Positions 8,760 through 17,446 are shown, counted from the first letter of the stretch. The stretch: DNA of 64,000 bases from Candidatus Praeruminimicrobium purgamenti (GCA_018433585.1 JAHDQW010000001.1:62001-126000); one strand, 5' to 3'. Notes: generated by a model from the letters alone, not told the origin. Program-made: numbers and translations.

Positions 8760-9889
8760 ATATTATTCCATAAATAGATTTTAGGGTTATCAGTTTTATA
8801 GTTAACGGCAAAAGTTAAAAATATAAGGGTAAACCAAAAAGGCATAGTGTTTGTGTTTTCCAAAATAATTGAATTTATCATTAAATTAACAAAAAGAGCC
8901 AAGAATAAAAACATATCCTTATTAAGACAATTTCTGAAAATTTTCCATAATATCAGTATTATCATCAATAATCCTATGATTCCGAAATGCAGAGCAAAAG
9001 CCAGAAAAGTATTATGTGCTGCTCCGACACCAGTTATGTTTCTGCTCCTGACAGCTCCGTATCCGAGGAGAGGACGTTCTGAAATTTTTTCAATACTGCG
9101 GTCCCATAGCATTATCCTTGTTTTATTGCTTTCATCGTTATAAGAATCTTTTATAAAACGGTTTGTCAAATCTTCAGGTAGAAGAATAAAAGAGAATATA
9201 AAAATTACTGCCGTCAAAAATAATCCGATGAACATTTTCTTTGGAGTTATAAGAAAAAGTATCGGTGCTGCAAATAAAATTGACACAAAAGCACCTCTTG
9301 AACCTGTGAAAAGAATTGCAGTAAGAATGATAATGCTTGCAAAAATACAAAAAATTTTCTTTATCCCTTTTAAAGAATAAAACACTTCCTTAATGCTGAA
9401 AATAAATCCGAGTGTTAAAAACGATGCAAGGTGATTCGGGTCTGTCGGTCCGAATATATCTAAAGTATATCTCCCGCTTCCTCCGTATTCTTCTCTTGCA
9501 AGCAATATAAAAGAAGATATTATAAAAGCAGAAAGTAAAAATGAATATTTTATGATTTTTAAATCTTGTATTTGAGGTTTGTAGAGGGTAAGTGCGAAAA
9601 ACATAATAAAAAGTAGAAGAAAACCCCATATCAGCCTTGAAGAATCCATATATTCAATGCTGCTGTTTAAATGAAATAACATTATTAAAAATAATATGGT
9701 TATAAAAAAATGTTCCTGTCTGAAAGTAATTCCGTAACGAAATGCAGTCAAAAAAGAGGCTGTTATTGTTAAGATTATTGCAGGGGCGTAATAACCGCCT
9801 ATGCCTAGATATCCGCCGCCTTCAAATAACATAAATATTATAGTAAGACAGAAAAACTGTATGTTTAAATGAGTTTTTAAAAAATTCAT
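8756..9889 (-). CDS. Wzy-like O-antigen/capsule polymerase
   Basis: Membrane protein of 377 residues with about 10-11 hydrophobic segments and one larger periplasmic loop around residues 215-280. That loop has the O-antigen ligase/polymerase (Wzy_C) features: TGSRGAF before it, then LWDRSIEKISERPLLGYG and GAAHNTFLAFALHFGIIG. These arginine- and histidine-bearing segments are the family's functional loops. It would join flipped repeat units in the periplasm. It is sandwiched, with 4-base overlaps on both sides, between two GT4 genes. A ligase role cannot be excluded from sequence alone; the flippase and Wzc-like neighbours favour a polymerase. Confidence 0.82.
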   Translation of the reverse strand: MNFLKTHLNIQFFCLTIIFMLFEGGGYLGIGGYYAPAIILTITASFLTAFRYGITFRQEHFFITILFLIMLFHLNSSIEYMDSSRLIWGFLLLFIMFFALTLYKPQIQDLKIIKYSFLLSAFIISSFILLAREEYGGSGRYTLDIFGPTDPNHLASFLTLGFIFSIKEVFYSLKGIKKIFCIFASIIILTAILFTGSRGAFVSILFAAPILFLITPKKMFIGLFLTAVIFIFSFILLPEDLTNRFIKDSYNDESNKTRIMLWDRSIEKISERPLLGYGAVRSRNITGVGAAHNTFLAFALHFGIIGLLMIILILWKIFRNCLNKDMFLFLALFVNLMINSIILENTNTMPFWFTLIFLTFAVNYKTDNPKIYLWNNI

Positions 9890-10995
9890 ATAGATTTATT
9901 TATTAAATTAGTATAGTATTCGGAGTATTTTTCGCTCATTCCCGCTGCCGAGAAACGAGTTTTTGCTATGTTTATCGACTTATGAGAATGTTTTTCATAG
10001 TTTTCTTTTAAAATTAATGTTATTTTATCTGATAACTCATTAACGTCATCCGGTTCAAAATAAAAGTTATAATCATTGTTTAAAATATATTTATGCTGAG
10101 GAATATTGGATAAAATAGCAGGCAGTCCGCATGACATTGCTTCAAGAACTGAATTTGGCAACCCTTCTGAAAATGATGTTGAAATATAATAATCAGATGC
10201 TTTTAAATATTCATTGACATTATTTACTGAACCGGCAAAAAGTACATTTTCTTTACCGTAAAGCAGCTGCTTGCAGTTTGTTTCCGATTCTCCTTTCCCG
10301 CAAAAAATAAAAAATATGTCTTTTGTATTGAGATTATTGATTGCTTTTGCAAGAGTTTCGCAATTCTTCCTTTCAATAAAAGCGCCTATCCATATAAAGA
10401 TTTTTTTATCAAGCGGTAAAGATAATGTTTCCCTGAGAGCCTGTTTGTCTTTTGAAGGAGAAAACTTTTCAATATCTATTCCGTTATCAATATATTCAAA
10501 ATTAATGGACTTATACCTTGCGTTTAATAAATCTGCAAGGACTTTTGAACAACAAATGTTGTTACTTATTTTTTTTAACGAAAAGTGCATCAATAGATAC
10601 ATTATATAGCCTGTAATTTTTCCGTAGGCCATTAAGAAATCGGTTTTATAATCGCAGTGAACAGTTGAAACTCTTTTATGCTCAGACAGAAAAAATCCTG
10701 AAAATAAAGCAGAACGGAAGCAATGGGAATGAATAATATCCGGGTTGATATCTTTAATTATTTTTTTTATCTTAAATCCGGCAAATAAAAAGCCTGTTAT
10801 TCTTCCGAGGTTAATGCATATTATCTCAATATTATGCTTTTTGAATTCTTCAATCATTGTATCGGCAGGCTCTGGAGACAGCGTTAAAATAACAGGTTTA
10901 AATTTGTTTATATCAAGATTTTTTATTATATTGAATAGTACAAGAGTCGGCCCTGTCTTTTTTAAAGTTGATATTACATAGACTATTTTTCTCAT
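9886..10995 (-). CDS. GT4-family glycosyltransferase
   Basis: 369-residue GT-B glycosyltransferase and first gene of the minus-strand run ending at 7647. The start, KIVYVISTLKKTGPTLVL, is a typical GT4 N-terminus. The middle has the loop IWIGAFIERKN (about residue 200), and the C-terminal half has SFSEGLPNSVLEAMSCGLP, the E-x7-E motif. The DIIHSH segment near residue 100 is also usual. It would build the cytoplasmic repeat unit. Its stop overlaps the Wzy start by 4 bases, implying translational coupling. Donor sugar not readable. Confidence 0.9.
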   Translation of the reverse strand: MRKIVYVISTLKKTGPTLVLFNIIKNLDINKFKPVILTLSPEPADTMIEEFKKHNIEIICINLGRITGFLFAGFKIKKIIKDINPDIIHSHCFRSALFSGFFLSEHKRVSTVHCDYKTDFLMAYGKITGYIMYLLMHFSLKKISNNICCSKVLADLLNARYKSINFEYIDNGIDIEKFSPSKDKQALRETLSLPLDKKIFIWIGAFIERKNCETLAKAINNLNTKDIFFIFCGKGESETNCKQLLYGKENVLFAGSVNNVNEYLKASDYYISTSFSEGLPNSVLEAMSCGLPAILSNIPQHKYILNNDYNFYFEPDDVNELSDKITLILKENYEKHSHKSINIAKTRFSAAGMSEKYSEYYTNLINKSI

Positions 10996-11034
10996 CTGTT
11001 TTTTTTGTTTTATTGCCTTTAAGTCTGTTGTTTT

Positions 11035-11115
11035 TTAATTATTTAATAGTATAGCAAAATCATCAGATAACATAAAATCTGTGTATCCGAAAATTTTGGC
11101 TTTCTCAGAATGCAT
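11035..11115 (-). other. Possible 26-codon coupled small ORF or gene remnant
   Basis: Directly after the FrhB-like gene, the sequence TAATG fuses its stop codon to a new ATG that opens 26 codons (starting MHSEKAKIFGYTDF, ending AILLNN). The peptide resembles no family I recognise. The TAATG junction is the kind used for coupled genes in this genome, so this may be the preserved start of a gene whose remainder was deleted, or chance. Apart from this, the 119 bases between 10996 and 11114 show nothing. Confidence 0.25.
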
Positions 11116-12320
11116 TATTTTTCCTTATAGATGTGATATATTTTGCGAATTTTTCTGATAATAAAATCAGGCATAGTATTTATTACAGCAAGAAGTATTT
11201 TTTTTCCTAGAGGAATAGTTTTAACATATTCTTTTGCAACAAATATTATGTCTTTTCCTGCTTTCAATAAATTTAACATTGATTGTTTTTGCTGATATAA
11301 GTTAAATGAAAATTTATTGAAAGACACTTGGTTTTTCATGCAGATATTGTGGCTTTGTCGTATAAGAGTGATTTTTTTCTCTTGTTCAAGGTTTTCTATA
11401 AGTGATTTGCCTTTATCGCTGAATAAAGCGATAACAGACACTCCGTCTTCCCTGTCGTCAAAAGGACTTCCCCAAAAGTCGCCTATACGTATGTCGGCAA
11501 AATAAAAAGACATTTTTGAATTACATAAATAACATGCGTTGTTTAAAAGAAAGTTGCTGCAAAAAAGAGTATAAAAAGGGTTGTCTTTTCTTTTTAAATA
11601 ATAAGATTTGTTTTCTGTGTCAATTTTCATTGTATGGTTATGCCAGCCGTATTTCTTGTTGCGGAATTGTATCCCCGTTATTTTTGAAACGTGTTTTTTG
11701 TCTTTAAACCATTTTAAGAAGCTTGTCCATAATAAATAACTTGGCACTCCGTGGCAGAAAAAATCAATAAGAATGAATCTGTCCTCACAGTTGTTCTTTT
11801 TAGCTAACATGCGCAGCCCTGCAATTTGGCACGGTGTTCCGAATACAACAAATTTATCTTTGCTTTCAATAATTGTTTTAAATGTGTCAGCTGTATAACT
11901 TTGAAGATATTTAGAACCTTTAAAAGCTTCAATCTCTTCAATTCTTGACGCTATGGCTGTTTTTGCATTTTCTTCTTTTTCGTCATATATTGTTCCGACG
12001 ACTTTATAATTATTATTTATTGCCCATTTGGCAATTTCAAAACCTATTCCTCCGCTTGAAGTTTCTGACTGTGTTTTTTTGTCAAGACTCCATCCGGCGT
12101 ATAAAGGGAATTCGGTAAACTCTTTTGTTTTTGGATAATTAGTTTTAAACTTTGTGCATATTTGCAGACATCTGCCGCAGGAAATACATTTCTTTTTATC
12201 TAAAACAGGTTTAAAAAAACCAAATTGTGACAATTCTATTTTTATGGCATGGGTAGGACAAATACAAAAACAGGCTCCGCATCCGTTACAATACAAATTG
12301 TTTTCTACACAATTGCTCAT
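11115..12320 (-). CDS. FrhB-like ferredoxin/flavoprotein (coenzyme F420 hydrogenase beta-subunit family)
   Basis: 401-residue iron-sulfur protein. The first 60 residues hold two ferredoxin motifs, CNGCGACFCICP and CISCGRCLQIC, each able to bind a 4Fe-4S cluster. The rest matches the FrhB_N/FrhB_C layout: SETSSGGIGFEIAKWA, FGTPCQIAGLR, FFCHGVPSYLLW, then GWHN and the Cys pair in NACYLCNSKM, and IRIGDFWG. The true F420 hydrogenase partner genes are absent. Proteins of this family are common in surface-polysaccharide clusters, often beside polysaccharide pyruvyl transferases, where their reaction is not well defined. No pyruvyl transferase is in this window. It lies 24 bases downstream of the GT2 gene. 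Confidence 0.85.
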   Translation of the reverse strand: MSNCVENNLYCNGCGACFCICPTHAIKIELSQFGFFKPVLDKKKCISCGRCLQICTKFKTNYPKTKEFTEFPLYAGWSLDKKTQSETSSGGIGFEIAKWAINNNYKVVGTIYDEKEENAKTAIASRIEEIEAFKGSKYLQSYTADTFKTIIESKDKFVVFGTPCQIAGLRMLAKKNNCEDRFILIDFFCHGVPSYLLWTSFLKWFKDKKHVSKITGIQFRNKKYGWHNHTMKIDTENKSYYLKRKDNPFYTLFCSNFLLNNACYLCNSKMSFYFADIRIGDFWGSPFDDREDGVSVIALFSDKGKSLIENLEQEKKITLIRQSHNICMKNQVSFNKFSFNLYQQKQSMLNLLKAGKDIIFVAKEYVKTIPLGKKILLAVINTMPDFIIRKIRKIYHIYKEK

Positions 12321-12344
12321 TTTTTAAATCCTCTTATACAGTTT

Positions 12345-13163
12345 TTACCTTAAAAAAAACTTATAGAAAAATTTCCTTAATTTATTAGGCATTAACACCT
12401 GAGCCGTAAAACGTACAGATATATTATAAAGATATACAAGACGGCTTATCATCTTTAATTGCAGCATTTTATCATATATTGCTTTATTGCTTAAAAAATA
12501 TTTGTATCCGCCTCTTCTTGAATAAAGGCTGTCACTTGTTCTCATATTTACAAGAATAAACGGAATATTGCATATTTTGAATCCTTTATTTATCATACGT
12601 ATCCATAAAAAATAGTCTTCCATAAAATGCAAAGGCTGATATCCTCCTGCGGCTAAAACGTCTGTTTTTTTAAACATTACCGACGGATGATTGACAGGAG
12701 ATCTGAATTTTATGAATTTTCTGACTTCTTTTTCTGACAACGGTACTTTTTTTACTGAAATGATTTTTTTTGTTTTATGGTCAAATTCTTGAATGTATCC
12801 GCCGGATACAGAAAGCTGATTGTCTGAAGCAAAAGCCGAAAGCTGCTGTTCAAAACGGCTGCTCAGGCTTATGTCATCGCTGTCCATTCTTGCTACAAGC
12901 GGATGTTTACATATTTCAAGACCTTTGTTTAAAGCCGTTCCTAAGCCTGCATTTTTTTCAAGGCGCATAATATCAAGTTTGTCTGAATATGAAGACAATA
13001 CTTTTTCTAACTCTTCTCCAATGTATCCGTCAACCACTAAAACTATCTGGTCAGGCTTAATAGTCTGGTTTATAATACTTTCAAGAGCTTCCCTAAGCCA
13101 TAAAGGGTTATCTTTTTTGTAAACTGACATTAAGACTGAAAAAGGTAAAAAAGAGTTATTCAT
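12345..13163 (-). CDS. GT2-family glycosyltransferase
   Basis: 272-residue inverting GT-A glycosyltransferase, probably adding a sugar to the polysaccharide repeat. It shows the family layout: SVLMSVYKKDNPLWLREAL at the N-terminus, IVLVVDGYIGE (about 40), and the metal-binding DxD-type motif ARMDSDDISL (about 93). Further on are VNHPSVMFKK (about 155) and FMEDYFLWIRM (about 180), which carries the ED catalytic base motif. The pattern is closest to AmsE/WcaA-type enzymes in general appearance. It has its own extended -10 promoter facing away from the WbaP-like gene and probably co-transcribes the FrhB-like gene. Confidence 0.9.
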   Translation of the reverse strand: MNNSFLPFSVLMSVYKKDNPLWLREALESIINQTIKPDQIVLVVDGYIGEELEKVLSSYSDKLDIMRLEKNAGLGTALNKGLEICKHPLVARMDSDDISLSSRFEQQLSAFASDNQLSVSGGYIQEFDHKTKKIISVKKVPLSEKEVRKFIKFRSPVNHPSVMFKKTDVLAAGGYQPLHFMEDYFLWIRMINKGFKICNIPFILVNMRTSDSLYSRRGGYKYFLSNKAIYDKMLQLKMISRLVYLYNISVRFTAQVLMPNKLRKFFYKFFLR

Positions 13164-13176
13164 AAATTATGCGCAA

Positions 13177-13185
13177 ATTATAGCA
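13177..13185 (-). promoter_or_regulatory. Extended -10 promoter for the GT2 gene
   Basis: On the minus strand this reads TGCTATAAT, identical to the extended -10 before the flippase gene at 5053. It lies 14 bases before the GT2 start codon, so the leader would be very short. Confidence 0.5.
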
Positions 13186-13204
13186 TTTACTTTTAAAAAA
13201 AAGC

Positions 13205-13210
13205 TATAAT
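13205..13210 (+). promoter_or_regulatory. -10 box for the WbaP-like gene
   Basis: Consensus TATAAT 41 bases before the preferred ATG at 13252. No clear -35 hexamer is present. It lies back to back with the minus-strand extended -10 at 13177-13185, so the two promoters share the same 35 bases. Confidence 0.45.
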
Positions 13211-13251
13211 AAACTGTCGGATTGTTTTAATATAAAAGGATGTGCTGCTGT

Positions 13252-14592
13252 ATGAGAATTTATATTTTGTTGCTGGATTTACTTATATTCTTATTAACGG
13301 TTTTTGCCGTTTTAAAAGTACGTTATCTCGATTTTACCGTTCCTTTTTTTATAAATAATTGTAAAGTAATGATTCCTGTCTTTTTTATTATAACTATAGT
13401 CCTTTTTATTTTTTCGTTTTATGATCTAAAAACTTTATATAAAAGACAAAAAGATTATATAAATATTGCAATGGCTTTTATAATCACGTTTCTTTTTTCC
13501 GCAACAGGCATATATTTTGGCGTTAATATCGTTAACATAGTTACTCCCAAAACTAATTTAATATATGTATTCATAATATACTTTGTATATATTTATATAT
13601 CCAGAAAACTCTATACTGTCCTTAATTTGGCAAAAACGAACATAATTTCTTTCGGCACAGGTGCGGCTTTAAATAAAATAAAGAGAGAACTTTTATCTTT
13701 GCCTAATTATAATCTGTCGTATGAGTTTAAAGATATTGAAGAATTTAAAAATTCTAAAATTAATATAGATATAAAAGATATAGATTTGGTTCTTCTTCAG
13801 AATAAGCTTTTATATAACAATAAAAAAACGCTTGAGTTGATTGCGGAAAAATTTATCAACAGAGGAACTTTATTAAAAATAGATTTGGATTTTTTTGAGG
13901 AGCTTTTTTTAAAAGTTCCTAAAGAAGGATTGAAAGATGATATGTGGCTGCTTTTGGGAGTAAGCGCTAGAGAAAAACATATGTTTTATCCTGTAATCAA
14001 AAGACTTCTTGACGTTACTATCTCTCTTGCCTTGATCCCGTTTTGTCTTCCGATAGGAATTATAATTTATATCTTAATAAAATTTATAGATAAGCAGCCG
14101 CCGTTTTTCTTGCAAAAAAGAGTCGGAATAGGAGAAAAAGATATATACATATATAAATTCAGAACCATGATTTCAGATACGGAAAGACCTACAAGACTCG
14201 GCAATATTTTAAGGAGATTCAGACTTGACGAAATTCCGCAACTTTTAAATATTTTGAAAGGCGATATCGCCATTGCAGGTCCTAGACCTGTATGGACTGA
14301 AGAATACAAATATCTTAATGCATTTATTCCTAATCATCCGTTAAGAGTAATAATAAAGCCGGGGTTGACCGGCTGGGCGCAGCTTAATTTCAAAGCGCCT
14401 CCTGTTTATTGCGTCTTATCCAAACCGGTTTTTAAAAATGACGAGGAACAAGAGGAATATTTTAAAGATGCCATAATCAGATTCGCTTATGATTTATGGT
14501 ATATAAAAAATTACTCTTTCTTTTTAGATTTGGAAATACTGTTCAAAACTATAAGAAGAATGTTTATTAAGGATAAGCATGTTTCGCAGTAA
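13252..14592 (+). CDS. WbaP/WcaJ-like undecaprenyl-phosphate sugar-1-phosphate transferase
   Basis: Priming glycosyltransferase that loads the first sugar phosphate onto undecaprenyl phosphate. The N-terminal third is four membrane segments, followed by a soluble middle domain and the catalytic bacterial sugar transferase domain from about residue 245. That domain has a membrane hairpin (VIKRLLDVTISLALIPF), KFRTM, RRFRLDEIPQLLNILKGD, AGPRP and KPGLTGWAQ. I chose the ATG at 13252 (446 residues) over the one at 13240, because AAAAGGA abuts 13240 directly but lies 11 bases before 13252. The 3' end overlaps the secreted TIM-barrel gene by 14 bases. The donor sugar is not evident. Confidence 0.92.
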   Translation: MRIYILLLDLLIFLLTVFAVLKVRYLDFTVPFFINNCKVMIPVFFIITIVLFIFSFYDLKTLYKRQKDYINIAMAFIITFLFSATGIYFGVNIVNIVTPKTNLIYVFIIYFVYIYISRKLYTVLNLAKTNIISFGTGAALNKIKRELLSLPNYNLSYEFKDIEEFKNSKINIDIKDIDLVLLQNKLLYNNKKTLELIAEKFINRGTLLKIDLDFFEELFLKVPKEGLKDDMWLLLGVSAREKHMFYPVIKRLLDVTISLALIPFCLPIGIIIYILIKFIDKQPPFFLQKRVGIGEKDIYIYKFRTMISDTERPTRLGNILRRFRLDEIPQLLNILKGDIAIAGPRPVWTEEYKYLNAFIPNHPLRVIIKPGLTGWAQLNFKAPPVYCVLSKPVFKNDEEQEEYFKDAIIRFAYDLWYIKNYSFFLDLEILFKTIRRMFIKDKHVSQ

Positions 14593-15610
14593 CTTAATAT
14601 CTTTAGCCGTATTATTTTTCTTAACAGTTTTTTCTTATTCTGATTTCCCGGTAGGTATATACGGAGTGGAAAATACCGCTGATGTCGCAGTTATAAAAAA
14701 GGCAGGATTCAATTCTATACAAACTTACAAACAAGACCCTGAATTCATTAATAATCTTGCCGCCGAAGCGAAAAAATTTGACGTTAAATTATTAGCTTAT
14801 CCTTATAAGATAATTGACAGTACATATAAAAAAGATGCTGGAAACTATCCTGTGTCGGCATGGTATTTATATGATGAACCGGATGTTTGGGGTGTGTCAA
14901 GAGAAAAGCTAAAAGCTTTAGACGTAAAGGTTAAAGAATCTTTTCCGGGGCAAAGGACGGTTTTTGTCATAGGACAGGGCGTTACTAAAGTGCCGTATTA
15001 TGACACAGCAGATGTATTAATGGTAGATTGGTATCCTGTTCCTCATTTACCTTTAGAATCTTTCGGGCAAAACATATCTTATGCCAGGCAGAATTTGGAT
15101 AAAGAAGACAGAAAAAACACTCCTCTCTGGGGAGTTGTTCAACTTTTTGACTGGAAAGAATACAAACAATATCGCTCGGACGATAAAAGGATAGGACGGT
15201 TCCCTTATAAAGATGAAATAAGGTTTATGTCATATGATGCTGTTTTTAACGGAGCTTCAGGGCTGTTCTATTTTACTTATACGTCGTGTGGAGTTCCTCT
15301 TCCTGAATCAAGACCGGATGACTGGAAAAATATTTCGGACGTAATTCATGAAATCTCATTTGTGTCAAAAATTTTTGATAAGGGTTTGCGTATAAAAAAT
15401 CCCGGTGAAGTAAAAATGCCGTTAAAAGCTATGAGTTTTGAATATGAAGGGAAAAAGTATATTTTTGTGATTAATCCTACGTCTAAATACTTAGAAATTC
15501 CTGGTTTTTTATTTAATAAGAATTTTAATATGATTTACGGTTCTTCGCTTGATGTTAATGATATTGTTTTTAAACCTTATAATGTTTTTGTTTTCAGATA
15601 TGACAAATGA
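14579..15610 (+). CDS. Secreted glycoside-hydrolase-like TIM-barrel protein
   Basis: 343-residue protein with an N-terminal signal peptide (LISLAVLFFLTVFSYS). The mature part reads like a (beta/alpha)8 barrel of the glycoside hydrolase clan: FPVGIYGVEN at strand 1, AGFNSIQTY at strand 2, WYLYDEPDVWG (about residue 98) and VLMVDWYPVPH (about 148). Further on come WGVVQLFDW (about 182) and GASGLFYFTYTS (about 228). The DEPD glutamate is the natural candidate for the acid/base. It overlaps the priming transferase gene by 14 bases, so it is made together with the polysaccharide machinery and may trim or release polymer in the periplasm or outside. The exact family is not identified, and activity is inference. 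Confidence 0.65.
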   Translation: MFRSNLISLAVLFFLTVFSYSDFPVGIYGVENTADVAVIKKAGFNSIQTYKQDPEFINNLAAEAKKFDVKLLAYPYKIIDSTYKKDAGNYPVSAWYLYDEPDVWGVSREKLKALDVKVKESFPGQRTVFVIGQGVTKVPYYDTADVLMVDWYPVPHLPLESFGQNISYARQNLDKEDRKNTPLWGVVQLFDWKEYKQYRSDDKRIGRFPYKDEIRFMSYDAVFNGASGLFYFTYTSCGVPLPESRPDDWKNISDVIHEISFVSKIFDKGLRIKNPGEVKMPLKAMSFEYEGKKYIFVINPTSKYLEIPGFLFNKNFNMIYGSSLDVNDIVFKPYNVFVFRYDK

Positions 15611-15620
15611 AATTTTTATC

Positions 15621-15649
15621 TTGACAAATAAAATATATTTGTATAAACT
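15621..15649 (+). promoter_or_regulatory. Promoter for the FecR-like/outer-membrane barrel pair
   Basis: TTGACA at 15621-15626 with either TATAAA (15642, spacer 15) or TAAACT (15644, spacer 17). Transcription would start near 15655, leaving a leader of about 60 bases before the FecR-like gene with a GGAG ribosome site. This suggests separate control from the upstream polysaccharide genes. Confidence 0.55.
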
Positions 15650-15715
15650 AAACAGGTAAATTATCATTATTATTGGATTATGGTAATTGTAAGCTTTTAA
15701 TATAGGAGTTGAAAC

Positions 15716-16240
15716 ATGAAAAAGTGTTTAAGTGCTTTTTTCGCATTTTTCTTATTTGTCGGAATATCAAGTGCTGATATATTGGTTCGCAGTGAGTCAG
15801 GAGCACAAAAATATCCTGCAGGCAGCACGTTGAATATTGATGCTGTTAAAAACATTTCTGTCGAGTATCAGAATACTGTCATTTTTATTCCGGAAGGACA
15901 AAAATTGTCGATAAGATGCGCACAGGCTAATGAAGATAACCGTATATTTATAACAGGTTCTGATTTTAAAATTAAAATAGGAGCTGAAACGGTGACCGTT
16001 AAAGGTTCGTCTTCTTTTACGATAGATTCCATTACAGGAAAGTTGTATGTTGAAAAAGGAGATATTGAAGTTGCTGATAAAGACGGAAATGTCGGCTTTT
16101 ATTCTCAGGGCAGCTCTTATCAGTTGAAATTAGATTCTAATGTTGTAAAGGATGGTTTTGTACCTATAAGTTTACAAAAAAAATCTCAATACGAACAAGC
16201 AGAACAGGATGTTATTTTAAGTCCTTCAGCCCCACGTTAA
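15716..16240 (+). CDS. FecR-like periplasmic protein
   Basis: 174-residue exported protein with a clear signal peptide (CLSAFFAFFLFVGISSA, cleavage near residue 20). The rest is beta-rich and resembles a FecR-type fold. The segment VTVKGSSSFTIDS, then GKLYVEKGDIEVADKDG and a late YSQGSSYQL, recalls the FecR pattern of a VRGT-like strand, a V-x-V-x-EG-x-V-x-V strand and an L-x-x-G-x-x turn. Similar FecR-domain proteins often accompany outer-membrane barrels in exopolysaccharide loci. It is 13 bases from the barrel gene and shares its promoter. No anti-sigma partner is present, so a structural role at the envelope is more likely than signalling. The family call is tentative. Confidence 0.5.
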   Translation: MKKCLSAFFAFFLFVGISSADILVRSESGAQKYPAGSTLNIDAVKNISVEYQNTVIFIPEGQKLSIRCAQANEDNRIFITGSDFKIKIGAETVTVKGSSSFTIDSITGKLYVEKGDIEVADKDGNVGFYSQGSSYQLKLDSNVVKDGFVPISLQKKSQYEQAEQDVILSPSAPR

Positions 16241-16253
16241 TTAGGAGTATTTT

Positions 16254-17384
16254 ATGAAAAAGACAGTACTGTTATTAAGTCTATTATTTGTTTCCGCTGT
16301 TTCTACGGCATTTGCTGAAAAACCGTTATCATTTTTGTTCTTGGAAAATATAGGTTATGACGACAATATATATTCTACTAAGGATAATAAACAATCTTCA
16401 GGTATAAGTTCTTCGCAGCTTTTTGCAAAGTATTTCAACAGTATACCTAACACCGGTATGGATTTTCTTGCAAAAGCAAATGTCGGATATAACGCTTATA
16501 CTGAAAATGCTTCAAAAAACGATTTTTTTAACAGCGGATTAGATTTAATGCTTGAAAATAATAATTTTGTATTAAAAGACAGCCTTTTATATACTTCTGA
16601 CCCTGCAAGTTCAGATTTAACTGACAGAGCTGAGAGAATAGGCAATACCGCTCTTTTCGAATTCAGAACTTCGCTTGAGAAGATGTTTTCAATAGGTTTT
16701 GTAATGTCTGATTTGTATGACAAATATGTCGAAGAAAAATATGAATATTTAAACAGAAACCGTTGGAATTCCGGCGTACAGCTGTTCTATAATTTGTCTC
16801 CGAAAACTTCTTTTTTTGTAGAGTACTTGTTTTCCAGCATTCACTATCAGGAAAATAAAAACAGTGATTCTTTGGGTAACAGCTACATAGCAGGAGTTAA
16901 CGGGCAGATAGCTCCGAAAGTCAAGGGTACCGCTCAGATTTCTTATGATCAGAGAAATTATGACGAAAATTTAGCCGGTGCGGAAAAAGATGTTGATTTA
17001 TGCGGTTATTTATTGTCGGTTACATATAATCCTACAACGCAGAATGCCGTTATTTTCAGCGGAGAAAGGAAAATGCAGGAAACTCTTTACGGGGCAAACA
17101 GATATTATGTTTCTACAGAAGTTTCAATGGAATTAAAACAAAAAATTTATAAAAAATGGGAAGTTTCTGTTTTAGTGGCTTATGAAAATATGAATTATCC
17201 TGTATCTGTTAACAGTATTGAAAGAAATGATGACTTGTTTAAAGTAATTCCTTGTGTTGAATATAATTTCACGGATAAATTTTCTGCAGGCGTATGGTAT
17301 CAATTCAGAGACAGACAGTCAAATGTTAATGATGAAGACTATACTTCCAATAAGGCCGGAGCAAGCATAAAGCTGCAGTTTTAA
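16254..17384 (+). CDS. Outer-membrane beta-barrel protein of the polysaccharide locus
   Basis: 376 residues with a signal peptide ending VSTAFAE (cleavage near residue 21). The mature protein is a run of alternating, aromatic-rich beta-strands with short turns, for example SGVQLFYNLSPKTSFFVEYL, VKGTAQISYDQRNYD and KFSAGVWYQFRDRQS. The last residue is Phe after KLQ, the usual outer-membrane barrel assembly signature. The start of the mature part (IGYDDNIYSTKD) is typical of the BBP2-like barrels found in exopolysaccharide operons. It may serve as a polymer channel or surface anchor beside the Wza-like protein. An AGGAG ribosome site precedes the ATG and a strong terminator follows. Confidence 0.78.
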   Translation: MKKTVLLLSLLFVSAVSTAFAEKPLSFLFLENIGYDDNIYSTKDNKQSSGISSSQLFAKYFNSIPNTGMDFLAKANVGYNAYTENASKNDFFNSGLDLMLENNNFVLKDSLLYTSDPASSDLTDRAERIGNTALFEFRTSLEKMFSIGFVMSDLYDKYVEEKYEYLNRNRWNSGVQLFYNLSPKTSFFVEYLFSSIHYQENKNSDSLGNSYIAGVNGQIAPKVKGTAQISYDQRNYDENLAGAEKDVDLCGYLLSVTYNPTTQNAVIFSGERKMQETLYGANRYYVSTEVSMELKQKIYKKWEVSVLVAYENMNYPVSVNSIERNDDLFKVIPCVEYNFTDKFSAGVWYQFRDRQSNVNDEDYTSNKAGASIKLQF

Positions 17385-17413
17385 TTAAAGAAATTTAAAA
17401 ATAAATATTTGAA

Positions 17414-17445
17414 AGATCCGGAGTTTTAAACTCCGGATCTTTTTT
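17414..17445 (+). terminator. Intrinsic terminator after the outer-membrane barrel gene
   Basis: Perfect 10-base-pair stem AGATCCGGAG/CTCCGGATCT with a 7-base loop (TTTTAAA), followed by a T run. It ends immediately before the stop codon of the convergent phosphatase gene and marks the right edge of the plus-strand polysaccharide genes. Confidence 0.9.
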
Positions 17446-17446
17446 A

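Noticed and set aside
11115-12320. FrhB-like protein as part of a methanogenic F420 hydrogenase
   Set aside because: No other hydrogenase or F420 gene is present, and the surroundings are a glycan locus; family relatives in such loci have other roles.
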